A DNA stretch of 64,000 bases from Neelides folsomi (GCA_034687125.1 JAQGBZ010000001.1:372001-436000), one strand, 5' to 3'; positions 46,301 through 60,216 are shown, counted from the stretch's first letter. Program-made: numbers and translations. The notes: a model not told the origin generated them from the sequence alone.

Positions 46301-49300
46301 GCGCATCTTGCACTCCTCTAATAAGCCTTCAATGGAAACCAAATACAAACACAAGAACCCACATCTCTCACAAACTCACAATATTATTCATTTTATAAGG
46401 TTTTAGGGATTAGTGTTTAAAAACCCACATTGCACCAAACCCCATTCTTCTACACTCATCATCTTAGTTGATAGAATTCTTCATAGTTTATACAATAATT
46501 TGCAGTCGGTTTAAAACCTTGATTTGTGTTCTCTATTCTCTTGGCTTGTCCTTCTAATCCAAATTCGTAAAGCAGCTGTCATTCATTTCGGCAAACTCAC
46601 TGTAGCTCAAAGTCGGTGTTGGGAATGGTGGATGTGTGCGGTCTTGCCACAATTTCCTTGTTCAATCACAAGGGCCTTTATAATCAGCAGAATTAAGTCA
46701 AAGTAACACCTTTCTTTAGGGAAATATCCAGCTGGTTCTAATCCTAACTTTTATTATTTTATAGGTGCCTTGAGCTCGTCTCAATTCCCCGTCTTCACCC
46801 TCTACGCCCAGAAAGTTTGCTTAAGCGGGCATTGCGACCGAGCCTGGGACTACGAACGCGTTCCGGACTACCGAATCAAGGCCAAGGCTCTTGGAGACCT
46901 CGTGAAGAAGCAAAGGAAGACCGGAAGTCGAACCTCGTGCATGGAACTCTGCCTTTCTGAGCGGGACTTTATGTGCAGGTCAGTTCATCTTTGCTAAGAA
47001 CCGGATCTATTAAATTAATATGCAGATGTTCTCCTTCTCCTCCCCTTTCCAATAACTCGCCTCGTAGTCTGTCAGAAAAGGACGCATTCCAGCGCACATT
47101 TAGAAATAGTTTACTGCTGATAGGAAGATTCCTATCCTCATCATCTTCATCAAAAACAACGCCCCATCATGGATGTGTTTTCCCATCGTTCCCATCATCA
47201 TCCTCGTTACATTACGCAGCTTAAGAATCAGTTAAACCTTAAGAGCCTTTAAATTTGAATCTCATTATAATTGCGAAGAAACAAGTCTGCTCCCGACAGC
47301 GAAGATAATTTTACTCTCCACATTCGCCCTTGCCCCTCTTCCTCCTTTATCTCCCTTATTTATGGGAGGAGGATCTTCATTTGAATCCATTAAGGTACTT
47401 TACTGGTGAGTCAACCGCTGACCTGCCCGACAGGGAGCTACAAATCACACTCCAATTTCCATCTTTCTCCACGATCCAAACCTGACGTATTTATTTAAAC
47501 GACTCCGAGAGGATGCAGGAGCAAAATTACTAATTTACGACCTCGTGTAAAATCATGAAGATGAATTTATAAATCCTATTTAATCCTTATATAATATATC
47601 AACATATGTAAAACCAAATACTTATATGAGTAGTATATAAGTACCTTGTACATTTAAATTACTTTATTATTATTCTGTAATATGGAAAGAGTATGTAAAT
47701 ATTGATTTTTAAACGCATGTTCCTTATCAGCTTGTTAAGTCAAAATTGTGCTCATAAAATATCTAAATGGTTTGATTTACAACTGATTATATTATATATT
47801 CTAATGAGTTTTATAATATCATCATCCCAAGTTTTACAACGGAAAAAGGCGAGGCGAGGAATTTATACAGTAATACAAAAAATGGCTTGACGAACTTCCT
47901 CATTTCTCCCTTTAAACCCATGAAGAACATTTATAAACTCTGAGATCGTAAAGGAATTGTGAATTTTCTCAGTTTGATAATTCAAAAGTGACATCCTCAT
48001 CAAGATTCGAATCCTTGTTATTCATATAACTTGATTTGAGTGAAAACAATAACATAACAATTAGATAAATGATTTTTTATGAGAAAATTAAAATGCTCCT
48101 CAGCTCCCTTTGAGAGTGAACAAGGAATAAATATTCGATGAGGATCAAAAAGGCCCATGGGCAGAATACTTAGCTTCTGTGCAACGTGGAATTGGCATTT
48201 AAACTCGTTCCGATGATGAAGAATTTAAATGAAAGCTCAAACACACTTTTAATTCAACTTATTCTCAAATGAGACATTTTTTCCCTTCAAGGAGTCTCAA
48301 ACTTCTAATCCCATCTTAATGAAAAAGAGAAGGAAGTTGTAACATATAGTGTAACATCACCTCACCAAAGTTCTTAATGACGAAGGTTTAAATTGTCACT
48401 GCCCACCTGAACCTGATCCAAGTTGTGATTTTTTCCCGGCCAATCTTTATCTTTCCCAATGCTCGCACAAGCGTTTCAAACGGACATTTTGCAAGTCAAC
48501 CAGCTTTGCTTTGTGTCCTATGTCCATGAGTCCATACTTGTACCTGTACATATGTCCAACATCCTGTGTAAGCAACATAGCCAAAGACATTAGTCTTTAG
48601 ACATGATAGGGAAAATAAAACGTAAAAGTATCACATCGTCACTCACTTTTTCTCATATGAGAAAAGAAGTCACTCAGGTAGGAATTCCTCCACTCCAGTT
48701 TTAAGGACAATGAAAGGAATAGGGTTTTATAAGAGATCTCAGATAGCGGCATTGAGAAACAATAAGAGTCATTCTTTCAATCCTCCGAGTCTCTCAGTCG
48801 AGACTTTAGAGGATTTCTTACATTTCATATAACGTTATCGTCCGTTTCATCCTTCAAGGAGGTTGAAGGAAACTTGGTACGCGTCAGGGAAAGAAAAAAG
48901 GAACGCCAAAATCTTGTTTCATTAAATTTAATTCAATATTCGCGCAAATTCCTTAAAATTCTTATCTAATGTTAGTCAATGTTAGATTTTAGTTGGTAAG
49001 TTCATCTCACACTATGTACGAAAAAAACTGTATATGCAACAAGTGGTTCGTCCTTTAAAAATAACAAGTTCGAGAGAGGAAGTTCGTCTTACACATTTGC
49101 ATATATTTGAATAACTTTACGAACACTCTTTGATTAAGCCTCCTCTTATCAGTTATCTAATCATGATTGGCAGGCTAATCGCAAGAGCCACAGGATAAAA
49201 TTGAAAATGAGGAAATTTCCAATTATTTATTATGAGTTTATTGAATAACCAATATCAAATACGACTTTTGGCCTGGTCAAACCCTTTTACCTCCAAAGGC

Positions 49301-52300
49301 GGTAAACTGCATAGATAATAATGAGCCTAAACTTTAAATACAATAGTTTTAAATGCATAATGCATCGGGCTAAAAAAACGCATCGGAGAAGAATCAAATC
49401 GTAAAATACTTTTTGAATTTTAATATTGTTGGGTCTGATGAGCCAACGGGCTCCGTTTTTTCAATGTTATTTTGTTATGAACCTTTCAAGATTTTTTTGC
49501 CCAAAAGATTCATTCTGATTAGACTCATTCATAATATAAAATCGAACCATAAAGCATAATAATGATACATTTACAAGTCATCTACAATTATTGGTAATTT
49601 CTCGAATAGCGAATTTGCATTCATGGGGAGTCAGAAGAGGTCCGACAGGAGTGGAGCATTAAATCAGATAAATGGATGGGAATCCTCCTTCAACCCTCCC
49701 CATCGCAGGCGCCAAGAGGAAGTTAATGTAGATATGTGACCATCAACAGAGTCACTCATTAAAAAGGAATAGAACAGTTAATTTCCTTCAGGTTAAGGTC
49801 AAGAGGAAAAGCACAGGCCTGGTTCCCCAACCACCTCACAATAAATTCCTATCAAAAAAGTGAGAAATTAAAGTTGTATTGACATTATGAAATGCCAAGA
49901 CCATTCCAACAGCCTGTCGTCTCCTGATAAAAAAATGACATTTCATAGTTTTCCCCATTTTTCCTCCCGATGAAAGGATTGAATAAGACCGGTTTCAATA
50001 CATTCTTGAGGAATGGATAAAAATCTTCTGACCACTTACTTACTGTACATATTACATAAATGTCTAATCTTCTTTAAAGAGTCTCACTCGGACATTACGA
50101 TCTCATCCCTCATAATGGAATAGTCCACATATGTATGCCGTCGATGACACTAGCGCATTGTGAAATGAGGAAAAAGGATCCATTCAAGCCCCGCTTCAAA
50201 CCCTGCATTTTAATTCCTTTGCCTATTCATTTCACTCCCCTCAATGGGCTTTTTTCCCTTTATGTCCATCTAAACGATGTCACATCAAGTTTTAGAAATT
50301 CATACGAGGAACTTTTAGAATATGGAAGAATATTTCTCAAATGATTTATCTCATGTTATTTACTCCCAAGAAGAATTCTTTTATCTTTAATTGTGTCATA
50401 TCAAAAACTAATACTCATGTTCAAACCATGAGTTCTAATCAAGTTCCAACATTAATTCCTTAATCGAGTTCCAACCAACAAGTAATACAAACATGGATTA
50501 TGAAACATTTCAACTTATGCACTCAAACATACAGGTAGATTTTCCATTTTCAATCCGAATTTACATAAAAATAGGATTGGCAGTTGATTTAAAATATTCG
50601 TAACAAGTTTAGTAGAATTGCAAAATTGCTAATAGCATTATTTAGTCTTAATCCGGCCCCGCAAACCTCACGTCTGTCCGACTTTACGAGATTATGTAAA
50701 AATGGGCAATCAAGAGAAGTATAATTTGAAAATGTAACTACATTGTTTAAGGATAGAGCCATTTGAAGATGTAAAGCCATAAAGAGGGCAATTTGTTGTA
50801 GAAAACAAATAAAAGCTAACATTATGTAAATGCCCATGTCTAACTAATGGACCAAACGACCGGTCACGATAATATTGTGACAGTTGAGAGTCGAATCATT
50901 GACGAAGTATCCCAATAGGCTTGTGTTGTATGAAGTCATCATGGCTCATTTTCTCCCTTTTGATTCAAAGAATCAAACGGAGGAGATTGAATGGAATAAT
51001 AAGATGTTAACACTTGGCTCTTTCCCTACCTTTCATTTCCACCTCATTGGCTTCGTTGGTCGGTCGTGACATATTGCTCGACCACGATCACGGAAACACA
51101 TGAAAAGAAGAGACAAGTCGTGATCTCTACTTTTACAACGATATTGATCCCTATATCCGTTAACTACACAGACCATAGTTAGACCATTGTTCCTCTCCAC
51201 GATCCAAACATAAGGCCGAGCTGTACACCGAAGAGAGCTCTATGCAATATTGCACCAGACACCGAATTCCCAAACCGCCTTTTTATATCCAAACAATGAG
51301 CTTTATTTCCTTCCTCCAATCATAGGATTCATTAATTGAGAAGACTGATGCATAATCATACATTATCCAAGCTAATAACTGCTTATTCCCCACTTTCTGC
51401 ATTCCTTACAAGGTTAAGAACTTTTTCTTTCTCCTTGTTGGACCTCGGGGCGAGCGGAGGGATAATACAAAGTAGTAGAAAAGAATTATTACCTCATGTA
51501 TTATAAAACTAATGCACTTAATATTACACTCCTAATGCGCATTTATATAGCTCATGCACATTATAAGTATAGTTAATTCAAGTCTTATGCAGATAGTTAA
51601 TACCGACATTCCTTCCCCATTCCAAGCTGATTTAAACCGAAAGTATTTTTATTTTAATGAATCATAAAATCCCAATATGCAATTATATTGAGAAAAGTCC
51701 TGTATGAAAAAAAGAGAAAGAGCCGCGTAGGAAAAAGCAGAATGTGAAAATCTATCAACGTCCTCCGCTCTTCATCAAACCATTTTCAATCCTTTTTTTC
51801 CAATCTCGTCAATAACAATAAAATTTACCAATTTCCCGTTAGCGGTTATTGGGAAGAGAAGAAAGGGAAGTGTATTAGTACACCAATGACGACAATGATG
51901 AAAAATATTTGGAGATGAAATAACCCATACGTTGAAACACCGTAAAGTTTGGCTATAGATAAAAAGCACATATATCGGTAGAGCCGCCGAGTTGGCAAAA
52001 ATAGAAGAAAGGGGTTTAATTAAAAGAGCCCCAAGTTACACGAACGAGTGTGAATGAGATAATCTCAAAAGCTAGGAAATTTCTTAATCTCTAATGTTTG
52101 CAATTATCAAACCATGTCCAATGGTTTGGGATAAAGAAACCTGGATTTACTCGATGCCGCTTCGACCACAGGGGCCATTGACACGATGCCGAAAAGAGCT
52201 CTAATGTGTATATTAAATAAAATAAATAAAAACAAGAGGAATCGAATCATAAACCATAATCAATACAAACATCATGCATTTCCCAACCCATCTCTTTTTT

Positions 52301-55300
52301 ATCCTCTCACAGTTCAACATAATTTAGAAGCGAGTTTTTATTTATAATGTCCTAATTTCATTCCTTGTTTAAATCCTAAAATCTCCATATTTTAAGTCAC
52401 AAATTCAATGTTTATTTTTTATTTTCCTACAGATCTGCCATGTTCAGTAAATCCACCGGGGATTGTTTCCTCTCCGACATGGACCGTTTGTCAATGGGTA
52501 ACATGAACGCCCTTGAGTCCGAAAACGGAACCGACTACATGGAATCCAATTGCATCATTGACCCTACTAAAATGTGCGAATTCAAGCCTTTGGACGGGAA
52601 GATCCTTAAAACCGTGGACGCGGTGTATCAAGAAGTCGCCTCTGAACAAGATTGCAAGTAAGAATGGCTAAAAAACTTGATTCAGACCTTGGGTCTATTA
52701 AAAAGCCCAGTTGAAGTGAACTTGATTCTCGTAGGGCCATTAGATTGTAAACCCCATAGTTAAGGCAGTCATTTCATTCATTACGTATTCAACTGTTTAG
52801 TTGTTGAAACTACAATGACCAATCCACTCGGTAAATGAAGAGTTGAAGGAATGGGAAGAAAATCTTCGAGATGGTTTAAATGAGAATTGCCATCACCTTT
52901 GGCTTGGGGTGGGCAAAGCCATTGCGAACAACGGTCCTCCCTTCCTCTTATCATTCCACCACACTCGCCCATCTTCTTTTTGCTTCCCATCGGAGAAAAA
53001 ATGTGATAATTTAATAGCATACCGGGTTTTCTTATTATTTCCCAAGGAGGAAATGAAGAGTAAAATATAACAGGGTTTGGTAATCTCCCCGATGGGCAAA
53101 TATCCAAGAATACTGTTTGAGACCTCTTCCTTAATTGCTAAAACCCACCTCACCGGTATTGAACTCGATTGAATGTCAAACTTTCAACACCTTCACTTTG
53201 TCTTCCCTTTACCTTCACTTGTCTCGCTCTTCCAGAGGAAGTTGAAAGGGAATAAATTCTAAAAGTGGAAATACAAACCGCTATAAATCTTGATCATGTT
53301 CCCAAACAAGAAATGAACCTTCATTAACATACAATACCCATCCATTTCTTTCTTTAATATAGGCTGTATATCTCCTTGATACTAATGTGCCTATGATATT
53401 CTTTCTATTACTTGTAAATATATCTATTAAATAGAGTACCATGTGGAGGGTCTCTGGAAGAAATCCATCTTTATTACACATAAGACATCCACCGTGAGGA
53501 ATTAAAAAATGAACACGAGGCAATCTGATGGAAAAGATGTCTTGAAGCAATTTAATGCAAAGAGGAAGAGCAGAAATAAATTGAATTGTACCAAACGTTG
53601 CGGATTCAATTTAACAGCAAAAGCCTCAGGAGCTGTAAATCATCATCATTATGACTCAATAAGTTGGTTTGAATGCATGAGAATTCCCTTTCCTTCAAAC
53701 CGCTGGTCCACAATACATGACCCCCACACCCAAAAATATTGTTCATGTGTCGAGAGAGTTCAAAGTTGAGGGTGTTGGGAGGTACTTTATGTGATATCTA
53801 TTGGTTTATCGCTCTCAAGCCTCTCAACCGCGCCCTTCTCAAATCCAAAATTCTTATATAACTTTGACCATATACAAATATTCAAATTCTTCGATTACAT
53901 AATAATAATAATATAGCAACTTGAGGAAATAAGTATATGGCAATATTTGATACAAGGTCTGAGAATACAAAACACGATATTGAGATGCGTACCGTATCAA
54001 ATGATCCTGATATTCATAAATTGGCCTGATATGAAAAAGCAGTGTGTAAATGTTTTCTTTGAACAGGAACTTGTGCCTGACTACAGCCTTCCGATGCCAA
54101 TCCTTTGACTACAACGCTACAGGAGCTCAAGTCTGCCGTCTGAGCCATCACAGTTCCATGACTTTGACTCACATCCGCGATCCATTCCTCGCCGTCCCTG
54201 GAGCTGTCACAAAGGAATTATCCGCCTGTTACAACGTGAGCGTCGACTGCCGAGCTGGAGACATGATCGCCACCGTCCGAACGTCTAAAGTCTTCCAAGG
54301 GAAATTGTATGCCAAGGGAGCTCCTAATTCATGCTCTGTCGATGTCCAAAACGACCTCGAATTCGTTCTCCGTCTTCCATACAACGATTTGGAATGTGGA
54401 GTCCGACGAGAATCCATGGGGAGATATTCGACTGAGGTGAGTTGTAACACAGAGTTTACATTATATTTGTAAACTTTACATTATTGTGTCTTATTCATCC
54501 TCCACCTGCACAAACTGTCTGGTAGTGAGACTCGCCCTCAATGGGTTTATATAAATAATATGAGGGAACGGCCACTCGCCGTCAGGTTAGAAAATAAAGG
54601 AACCAACGGGATGACGTTTTGGTCTTGGTCTATGATCTCCTTTCTTACCAATTCATTCAAAATAAAAAAGATATCTACGGAGATGAAGCAGGAGAAAAGA
54701 GATTATCCTTACATTGAGCCTTAGCACACAAACAAGGGAACGTCAATAGCCTCTCCTCCCTATGTTTCAAATCTACCGAGGTCCGTTGGGCACAATGTTG
54801 ACTTAGAACCCGAAATATTACTCTTGTCTGCACGGTACTTTTAAAGAAATAATAAGATTGAAGTGAGTCAAGCTCATCAGTCGAGATCTTCCTCAACAGG
54901 AAAACGAGAAACTTGTTGAAATCAAAAGGAATTCCGGTAGGCGCCTTTAAGCACCACAATGACCAATAAATGGCGTATATATCAGTATCCGTTGAGTATA
55001 GACCAGAGTTGTAGCATTCATGCAAATCCAACCCTTTCTTAATAAGGTAAATCAAAGGAATGAGAAAAATGATATATAACTACTCGTTATTAAATCCGGA
55101 ATAAATCGACGAAATTTAAAAAGTGGAAATTCAAAAAGTTCTGTTATCCCGCTGATCCCATAAACGACTACACGCACCATACATAAATATAAGAACGTTG
55201 TTTTTAAAGCCCAATATAGGTTATATTACAAACTTTTTAATATATGAAATATATTAGTAGTTATATTACAAACCCAAAGACTTAAGCATATATCTGAACT

Positions 55301-56843
55301 TTAATATTCAGATATTTCCCCCTTATACTCATTTCTTCAAGATTGTTGGAAAGATGATGAGAAAGACGATTTTAATAAAACAGAATCGATCGAGCACATG
55401 GGGCTTCTTTGGCCTGCACCTTCAATAATTACCTTCACAGTATGAACCACTCTTTCATCACAGTTGGTCGGCTTTTATAGGGAGCTGAGGAGAATCATTG
55501 GAAAAACTAAGTTGATCATTAACATCCCACGGCTCCTTAACTCTCCAAACCCCTCCGAATGAGATCTTAATTTGAAGAGCATTAACTCAAGGATAACTCA
55601 TGCTGTGCTTTAGGTGATCCTTCAACACCATGATCAAATCGTAACTGCATCGGACATGGGGCTCTCCGTCGCTTGCCAATACGACCTCACCAACAAATCC
55701 GTGTCGAACGAAGTTGATCTCGGAGTAGTCGGAGACTTGAAGCATTCCCTTGCCCAAGAGAGCATCGTCGATTCCCCTAACGTGGCCATGCGTGTGACGG
55801 ACAGGCGAGGAGAAGCCACCGCTGCCGCTCAGGTAATTCAATAAATATTAATGTTTTGCTAATAACCTCAGAGGGAACATTCCAAGAATTTCTCAAAGGA
55901 ATATAAGGAAATATTTAAGAATAAACATAATACAATAATGGTTTATTTGAAGAGATTCGGAAATAAAAGAATAGGAAATAAGCAGGATATTGAGAAATTG
56001 AACTTTTCACAGGTTGGCGACCCGCTGTCCCTACGATTCGAAATCATTGACCCCAACTCACCCTATGACATCTTTGTCCGCGAGTTGGTGGCTATGGACG
56101 GAGTTGACGGATCCGAAATCATGCTTTTGGACGGCGAGGGCTGTCCCACTGACCAACGTATCATGGGTGCCTTGGCTCGAGCTTCAGATGACCAAAAAGC
56201 CCTCATCGCACACTTCGACGCTTTTAAATTCCCCACTTCAGAGGTAGTGCAGTTCCGAGCTTTGGTCACCCCCTGCTTGCCCGCCTGCCAACCCGTCATC
56301 TGCCCCGTGCAAGACGGGTCAGGTATTCTCCAAGAAATCCCTTCGCTCGGCAGAAGGAAGAGGAGGATGTTGAACACGACCTATCCTGGACCAGAATCGG
56401 AGGAGAACTCCAACGGCCTTGACGACCTCTTGGTGGAGTACAAAATGGACGGGCGGTACAGGAGAGACTTGGGGTCTGGACACGAGAGTTTGCCACAGGA
56501 GGAAATGCTCCTTGTTCGCTCTATCCACATTTCTGACCGGTTCGGTGACAAAAAACGTGACCGTAAACTTTTGGACGAGGACTCCTTTGACCGACACCAG
56601 AACAATAGGCGCACTAAGGAAGAGGATAACGAAGAGCTTGGCGAGGAGACCGTGGAGCGCCAGGGCAGCTGCATCCATCTCTCAACAGTCCTTGGGGCCG
56701 GAGCCGTGATTGTTGCTATTCAAATTGCTTTCCTGGTCATTGGAGCCATGTTGTTCCTGAGACGGAAAGAGAGTAAAAAGCTTCTACCGCACACACAAGC
56801 ACCTCGACCCGCACAACAGACCATTTTTGTCAAGAGGTACTGA
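31339..56843 (+). CDS. PAN/apple and zona pellucida (ZP) domain transmembrane protein, seven coding exons
   Basis: Exons 31339-31352, 41284-41651, 46765-46978, 52433-52657, 54067-54436, 55614-55832 and 56013-56843 join with agreeing phases to 746 aa. Residues 1-28 form a signal peptide (MKNSRSKLMGLLALC...). Three PAN/apple domains follow: about C62-C146, C151-C239 and C247-C328. The ZP domain has the full eight cysteines: C335, C363, C384, C418 (ZP-N) and C514, C558, C562, C567 (ZP-C). A furin-type site GRRKRR is at 583-588, a charged linker follows, a membrane helix is at about 693-719, and a 27-residue tail ends FVKRY. PAN-ZP proteins of arthropods and nematodes (nompA/NOAH; neyo, nyobe, morpheyus) build the apical extracellular matrix and cuticle of epithelia and sense organs; cleavage at the furin site frees the ectodomain to polymerise. 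Which of these is the ortholog is not decided. Exon 1 is the least certain part. Confidence 0.93.
31353..41283 (+). other. Intron 1 of the PAN-ZP gene (about 9.9 kb)
   Basis: Donor GTAAGA at 31353, acceptor TTCTTTACAG ending 41283. Large first introns often hold enhancers, but none can be read directly here. It contains the antisense open frame at 39959-40249 and a degenerate local repeat at about 34640-34760 (variants of GTGATACACAA and AACACTATTCATGTTGT). No other coding content recognised. Confidence 0.65.
39959..40249 (-). CDS. Possible small membrane-protein ORF or exon, antisense in PAN-ZP intron 1
   Basis: A 96-codon open frame runs from ATG at 40249 to a stop at 39959. Residues 1-11 are basic (MLDFKPKLRSK). 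A hydrophobic stretch at about 12-43 ends GAFLCGCGSQ, followed by an acidic soluble tail (STDLNDSVDSQVMDMEEK). Two readings are possible: an intact 96-aa ORF, or a first exon ending at the strong donor CCCAAG|GTGAGTC inside it, which would keep a signal anchor and splice onward to the left. An acceptor-like TTTAG sits just before the ATG. No family is recognised and no partner exon was found. Composition is more gene-like than the neighbourhood, but chance is not excluded. Confidence 0.3.
   Translation of the reverse strand: MLDFKPKLRSKLAFIPVFAFPLIQEILAIGGLICLVGAFLCGCGSQGESTDLNDSVDSQVMDMEEKRFFTKFTLWVQVGAFDHVTHTFHLPPRDAT
41652..46764 (+). other. Intron 2 of the PAN-ZP gene (about 5.1 kb)
   Basis: Donor GTAATT, acceptor TTTTATAG. 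Splits the first PAN domain between its body and its last cysteine segment. Contains the hairpin at 45620-45658. No coding content recognised. Confidence 0.8.
45620..45658. repeat. Near-perfect palindrome (18-base arms, 3-base loop)
   Basis: Arms 45620-45637 and 45641-45658 are reverse complements with one mismatch; the inner 14 pairs are perfect around a TCC loop. AT-rich hairpin inside PAN-ZP intron 2. Function unknown; may be a small foldback element or chance. Confidence 0.75.
46979..52432 (+). other. Intron 3 of the PAN-ZP gene (about 5.5 kb)
   Basis: Donor GTCAGT, acceptor TTTTCCTACAG. It splits the second PAN domain in a codon for arginine (AG|A). Open frames inside are short and show no domains. 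Confidence 0.8.
52658..54066 (+). other. Intron 4 of the PAN-ZP gene (1409 bases)
   Basis: Donor GTAAGA, acceptor TTCTTTGAACAG; it splits the third PAN domain at a lysine codon (AA|G). Non-coding; the 86-codon frame at 53509-53769 has no recognisable content. Confidence 0.85.
54437..55613 (+). other. Intron 5 of the PAN-ZP gene (1177 bases)
   Basis: Donor GTGAGT, acceptor TGTGCTTTAG, phase 0, inside the ZP-N subdomain. Holds a 14-base direct repeat (GTTATATTACAAAC) near 55217 and 55259. Nothing else seen. The next intron (55833-56012, 180 bases) is also phase 0. Confidence 0.85.
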
Positions 56844-57127
56844 ACTCAAGTACAAACTCATTATTATTATTGTTAATATTTTAAGATTCAACACTCATTA
56901 CTTTGTAACGATAACGTAAGACTTCTACATACAACGCCGAACGGAAAACAAAAAAGCCAACAATGAAAGATTAGTAGTAGAATTCTTAGTTACTCACGAT
57001 GACTCTCCTTTTGTCATTGTGGTAAAAAAAATTGGAGAGACTTATCATGCAGAAAAAATTGAAGAGTTTGCCAACTGTCTTGTTGTTATATTTGTAAACA
57101 GACTTGAAATAGGAAAACAACGGTTTG

Positions 57128-57133
57128 AATAAA
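57128..57133 (+). terminator. Candidate PAN-ZP polyadenylation signal (AATAAA)
   Basis: First clear AATAAA after the PAN-ZP stop, about 285 bases downstream, giving a plausible 3' UTR length. A weaker variant hexamer nearer the stop cannot be excluded. Confidence 0.4.
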
Positions 57134-60100
57134 ACCGTGTGACTCAAATGGTAAAGACAGTAGTGGGACAATTTGGAAACCAAGAGTGATAATATCCTCC
57201 CCTTTTTTACTCCCCCCCATTACATGTCAACGTAAAACCCCGAGAGCCAACTGGAATGACTGACTGACCATAATCATTACTTACTATTTATATAGATATA
57301 ATACATAATTTGTACTCTTTGTGTAATGTAAGGTATGTGGGCTTAAGGACGAGATCTTCTCGTATTATGAATAGAAAACCAGGAAATTTTTTGTATTGGG
57401 ACTCTCTATGGCTTAGGTGATGATTTCTTATCCATTTTTTTAATTTGTTCACACGGCTTCGCTTCGGATTATGATCCATGCTAAATCACCCAATTTCTGT
57501 GAATTCCTCCCCGTTCGACTGCTGGGAGGTTTCAGCCAGATGTTATCACTAACGATAAAACACATCTCTAAAAATAATAACGAACATTTATGCTCCTCCT
57601 TATCGTCCCATGAATTTTTATTATCGACGTGCATACTGAGTACATGAGTACATCAGAACATACAGATATACGAATAGTGTGTCTGTAGCTTAAGTATTAA
57701 ATTTCGTAGTCTCAAAGGTGGAGGGTTGGAAATGGGTCTAGGATACGGATGAAAGGAAATCTTACTCTTATACTTAGAATAAACTCCCACCCTGCTTTGA
57801 ATCATTTCCTATCTCTGCACCGCATCATTTTTAAAGGTAAAATCACATTTAAGCTAATTTTTTTCATTTTCACACCGAGATAATTTCCTTCCAATTCCTC
57901 CACGCGGGGAAATAGAGCCGAGCGGAACTCTTGGACCCTTTTAAGTATATTAAACTTATAAGCTCACAAATATTTCCATCAGTCAAAGATTCATATATCA
58001 TTTCTTAATATACAGCAATGTGTATGTAATGAGATGTGTATGAAATGAAGAGTCTTATACAATATTAGTAATAAGAAGGGTTCGGAACCATCTTTCAAAG
58101 AAACGAAACCAAACGATGAATTTCTCTTCCTCTCACCTCTGTGGGAATTGAAGTGTCATCGACACTCTCTCGATTATTATTCATCTCCTTTAACTCCTGC
58201 CGCTTAAAACATTTAAAGTCTCTGGCTCTCTGAGCAAGAGCTAATCATTTACACAATTGAAGGACCAAAAAGTCATCTAATCGCACATAATAACCCTTTG
58301 CTTAAGTACCGGTGAAGGAGAGATTCGACACACGTAGACTTTTGTATCGTTCCAACCCTTTTTTATCCCCATTGATGCACTTCCTCTCCCCATTCACACA
58401 CAAACAGAGACACACACACTCACACATATTTATAGGACCAGAGGAGGAAACCAATATTGAAATAGCCACGCACGAATAGCCACAGACTCTCACTTACGAC
58501 CAAATAAAAGGAGATGATAATTCTTGATGATCAACCCAACCAATCAAGTTGATAGAAATAACAATAATAGAAAATTCCTCCTTCATCTTCCAAGAAATAT
58601 TAGCTTTATAGTATTATGTAACTAACTACTTATTATAATATTCCAGACACACAACTCCATGACTTATATTAAGGAAAATAATTCTCTTCTCCAACTTTTA
58701 TTTCACAAGGTTTGAAGCTTGTGGGATGGGAAATGAAACTTAGGACCAGTACTTAACCGATGATGCAATAATAACAAACATACTCTATTTAATGTATGTT
58801 TTTAAGAGATAATTCACAATTACGTGTAAGTTAAATACTCCGAGTGCCCGTCTCTAATTATATAATAAATCATTTTTTCGGGAATAAGGGATCTTTGTAA
58901 TGTTTTCCCTCTCCAATACATACTCCTTTTATCTATATTATTTAATATTATTTAATTATCTCTCACATCCTTATTACACTTATACTACCACAATCAACAT
59001 GTTTGTAAATATTACACAGGGAATCCTTTCTGTGTTAGAATTAACATTGCAGAATGAAACGAGGAAGTGCTTCTAATAATTAATCCTCAGAATTATATCA
59101 ATAAGAGTATTTTTGAGGGAGTATTATAATTATCATAATTTTATATTCAAGGTTTAGAAATTTTTTAACAAAAAAGCTTTAGATTTATGTAGAGGGGAGA
59201 GCAAGTATTTTAAACACAGGAGTTCTAGTTGAGGGAAAAGTATTAATTATTTAAATATTTACATTGAGTATTTAAAAGAAATTCAGTCTCAGAAGAGTTT
59301 ATTAATAATATTAAAAAATATTGTATTTAAGTTAGTTAAATGGGGAATTAATGCAGGACATTCGGAAAATATTTATAAATTGATTGAATAAATCAAATTC
59401 GAGAATATAGTGAATGCCAATATTAATGGTAATTTGCTTCATTGTAATAAGTTTAGATATTATTATTTATTTGATAGCAGATTTAAGAAAGTATGTTAGT
59501 ATTTTTGTGGTGAAATGTGCTACATCAAAAGTCCAAATGTACCTGTAATTGTAATCTGGTTTATTTTTACATTTTATTTATTTGTTGGATTTATTGTTAA
59601 AGGTCGCTCTCAATTTCAATAGTTAGTTGTTAAATGTTCTGTTACATGAATATTATTATAGATTTTTGCTAATTCTGTTAATTTCAAAAGTGATAATTTG
59701 CTACATTTATAAAAACATTTAATATTTATATAATAAAAATGTGAATTTGGGATGATTGGATGGGTATTCAAATTGGAACATTCCATAATATTTATTTAAA
59801 TTATTTCTGGGTATATGAGAGCTGTTTATATGAATAATAAAAACTGCAATTTTCTTTTACAACTTCAATCAACTTATTGGCATTTTGGACATCGGCTATC
59901 TTACACCTATGAATTTTTAATAATAACCCACAGCTTCCTCTCTTTGTCATCCACTCATCCATCATCGGCCATTAAGGAAGAGGAAAAAACAATAAAGAAT
60001 AGGAAATGTGCGCCATTGAAAATACATTTATTACATAAGGCAGAAATAATTAATCATCATCAAAGGATTAAATTAGGCCCCCATTTGTATTGTGTGCTGG

Positions 60101-60216
60101 ACGCTATCCCCACGAAAATTAAGGATTGTGAGAGAACGTCCTTAGTAATTTTGGGGTTTTTGGATGGAATTGGGTTCACCCAACTTCCTCGCCTCAATGA
60201 ACCAATTTGAACAACA
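57134..60216. other. Intergenic AT-rich region
   Basis: No supported gene. A CA-rich simple sequence lies at about 58394-58427. The region 58600-59800 is especially AT-rich. Short frames on both strands show no domain motifs. Confidence 0.55.

Noticed and set aside
48449-48598. About 50-codon - strand frame (MSLAMLLTQDVGHMYRYKYG) in PAN-ZP intron 3
   Set aside because: Composition is protein-like, but no splice partner, polyadenylation signal or family could be tied to it.
56063-56678. Several - strand frames of 60-119 codons
   Set aside because: Antisense shadows of the last PAN-ZP exon, whose own frame contains the ZP cysteines, furin site and membrane helix.
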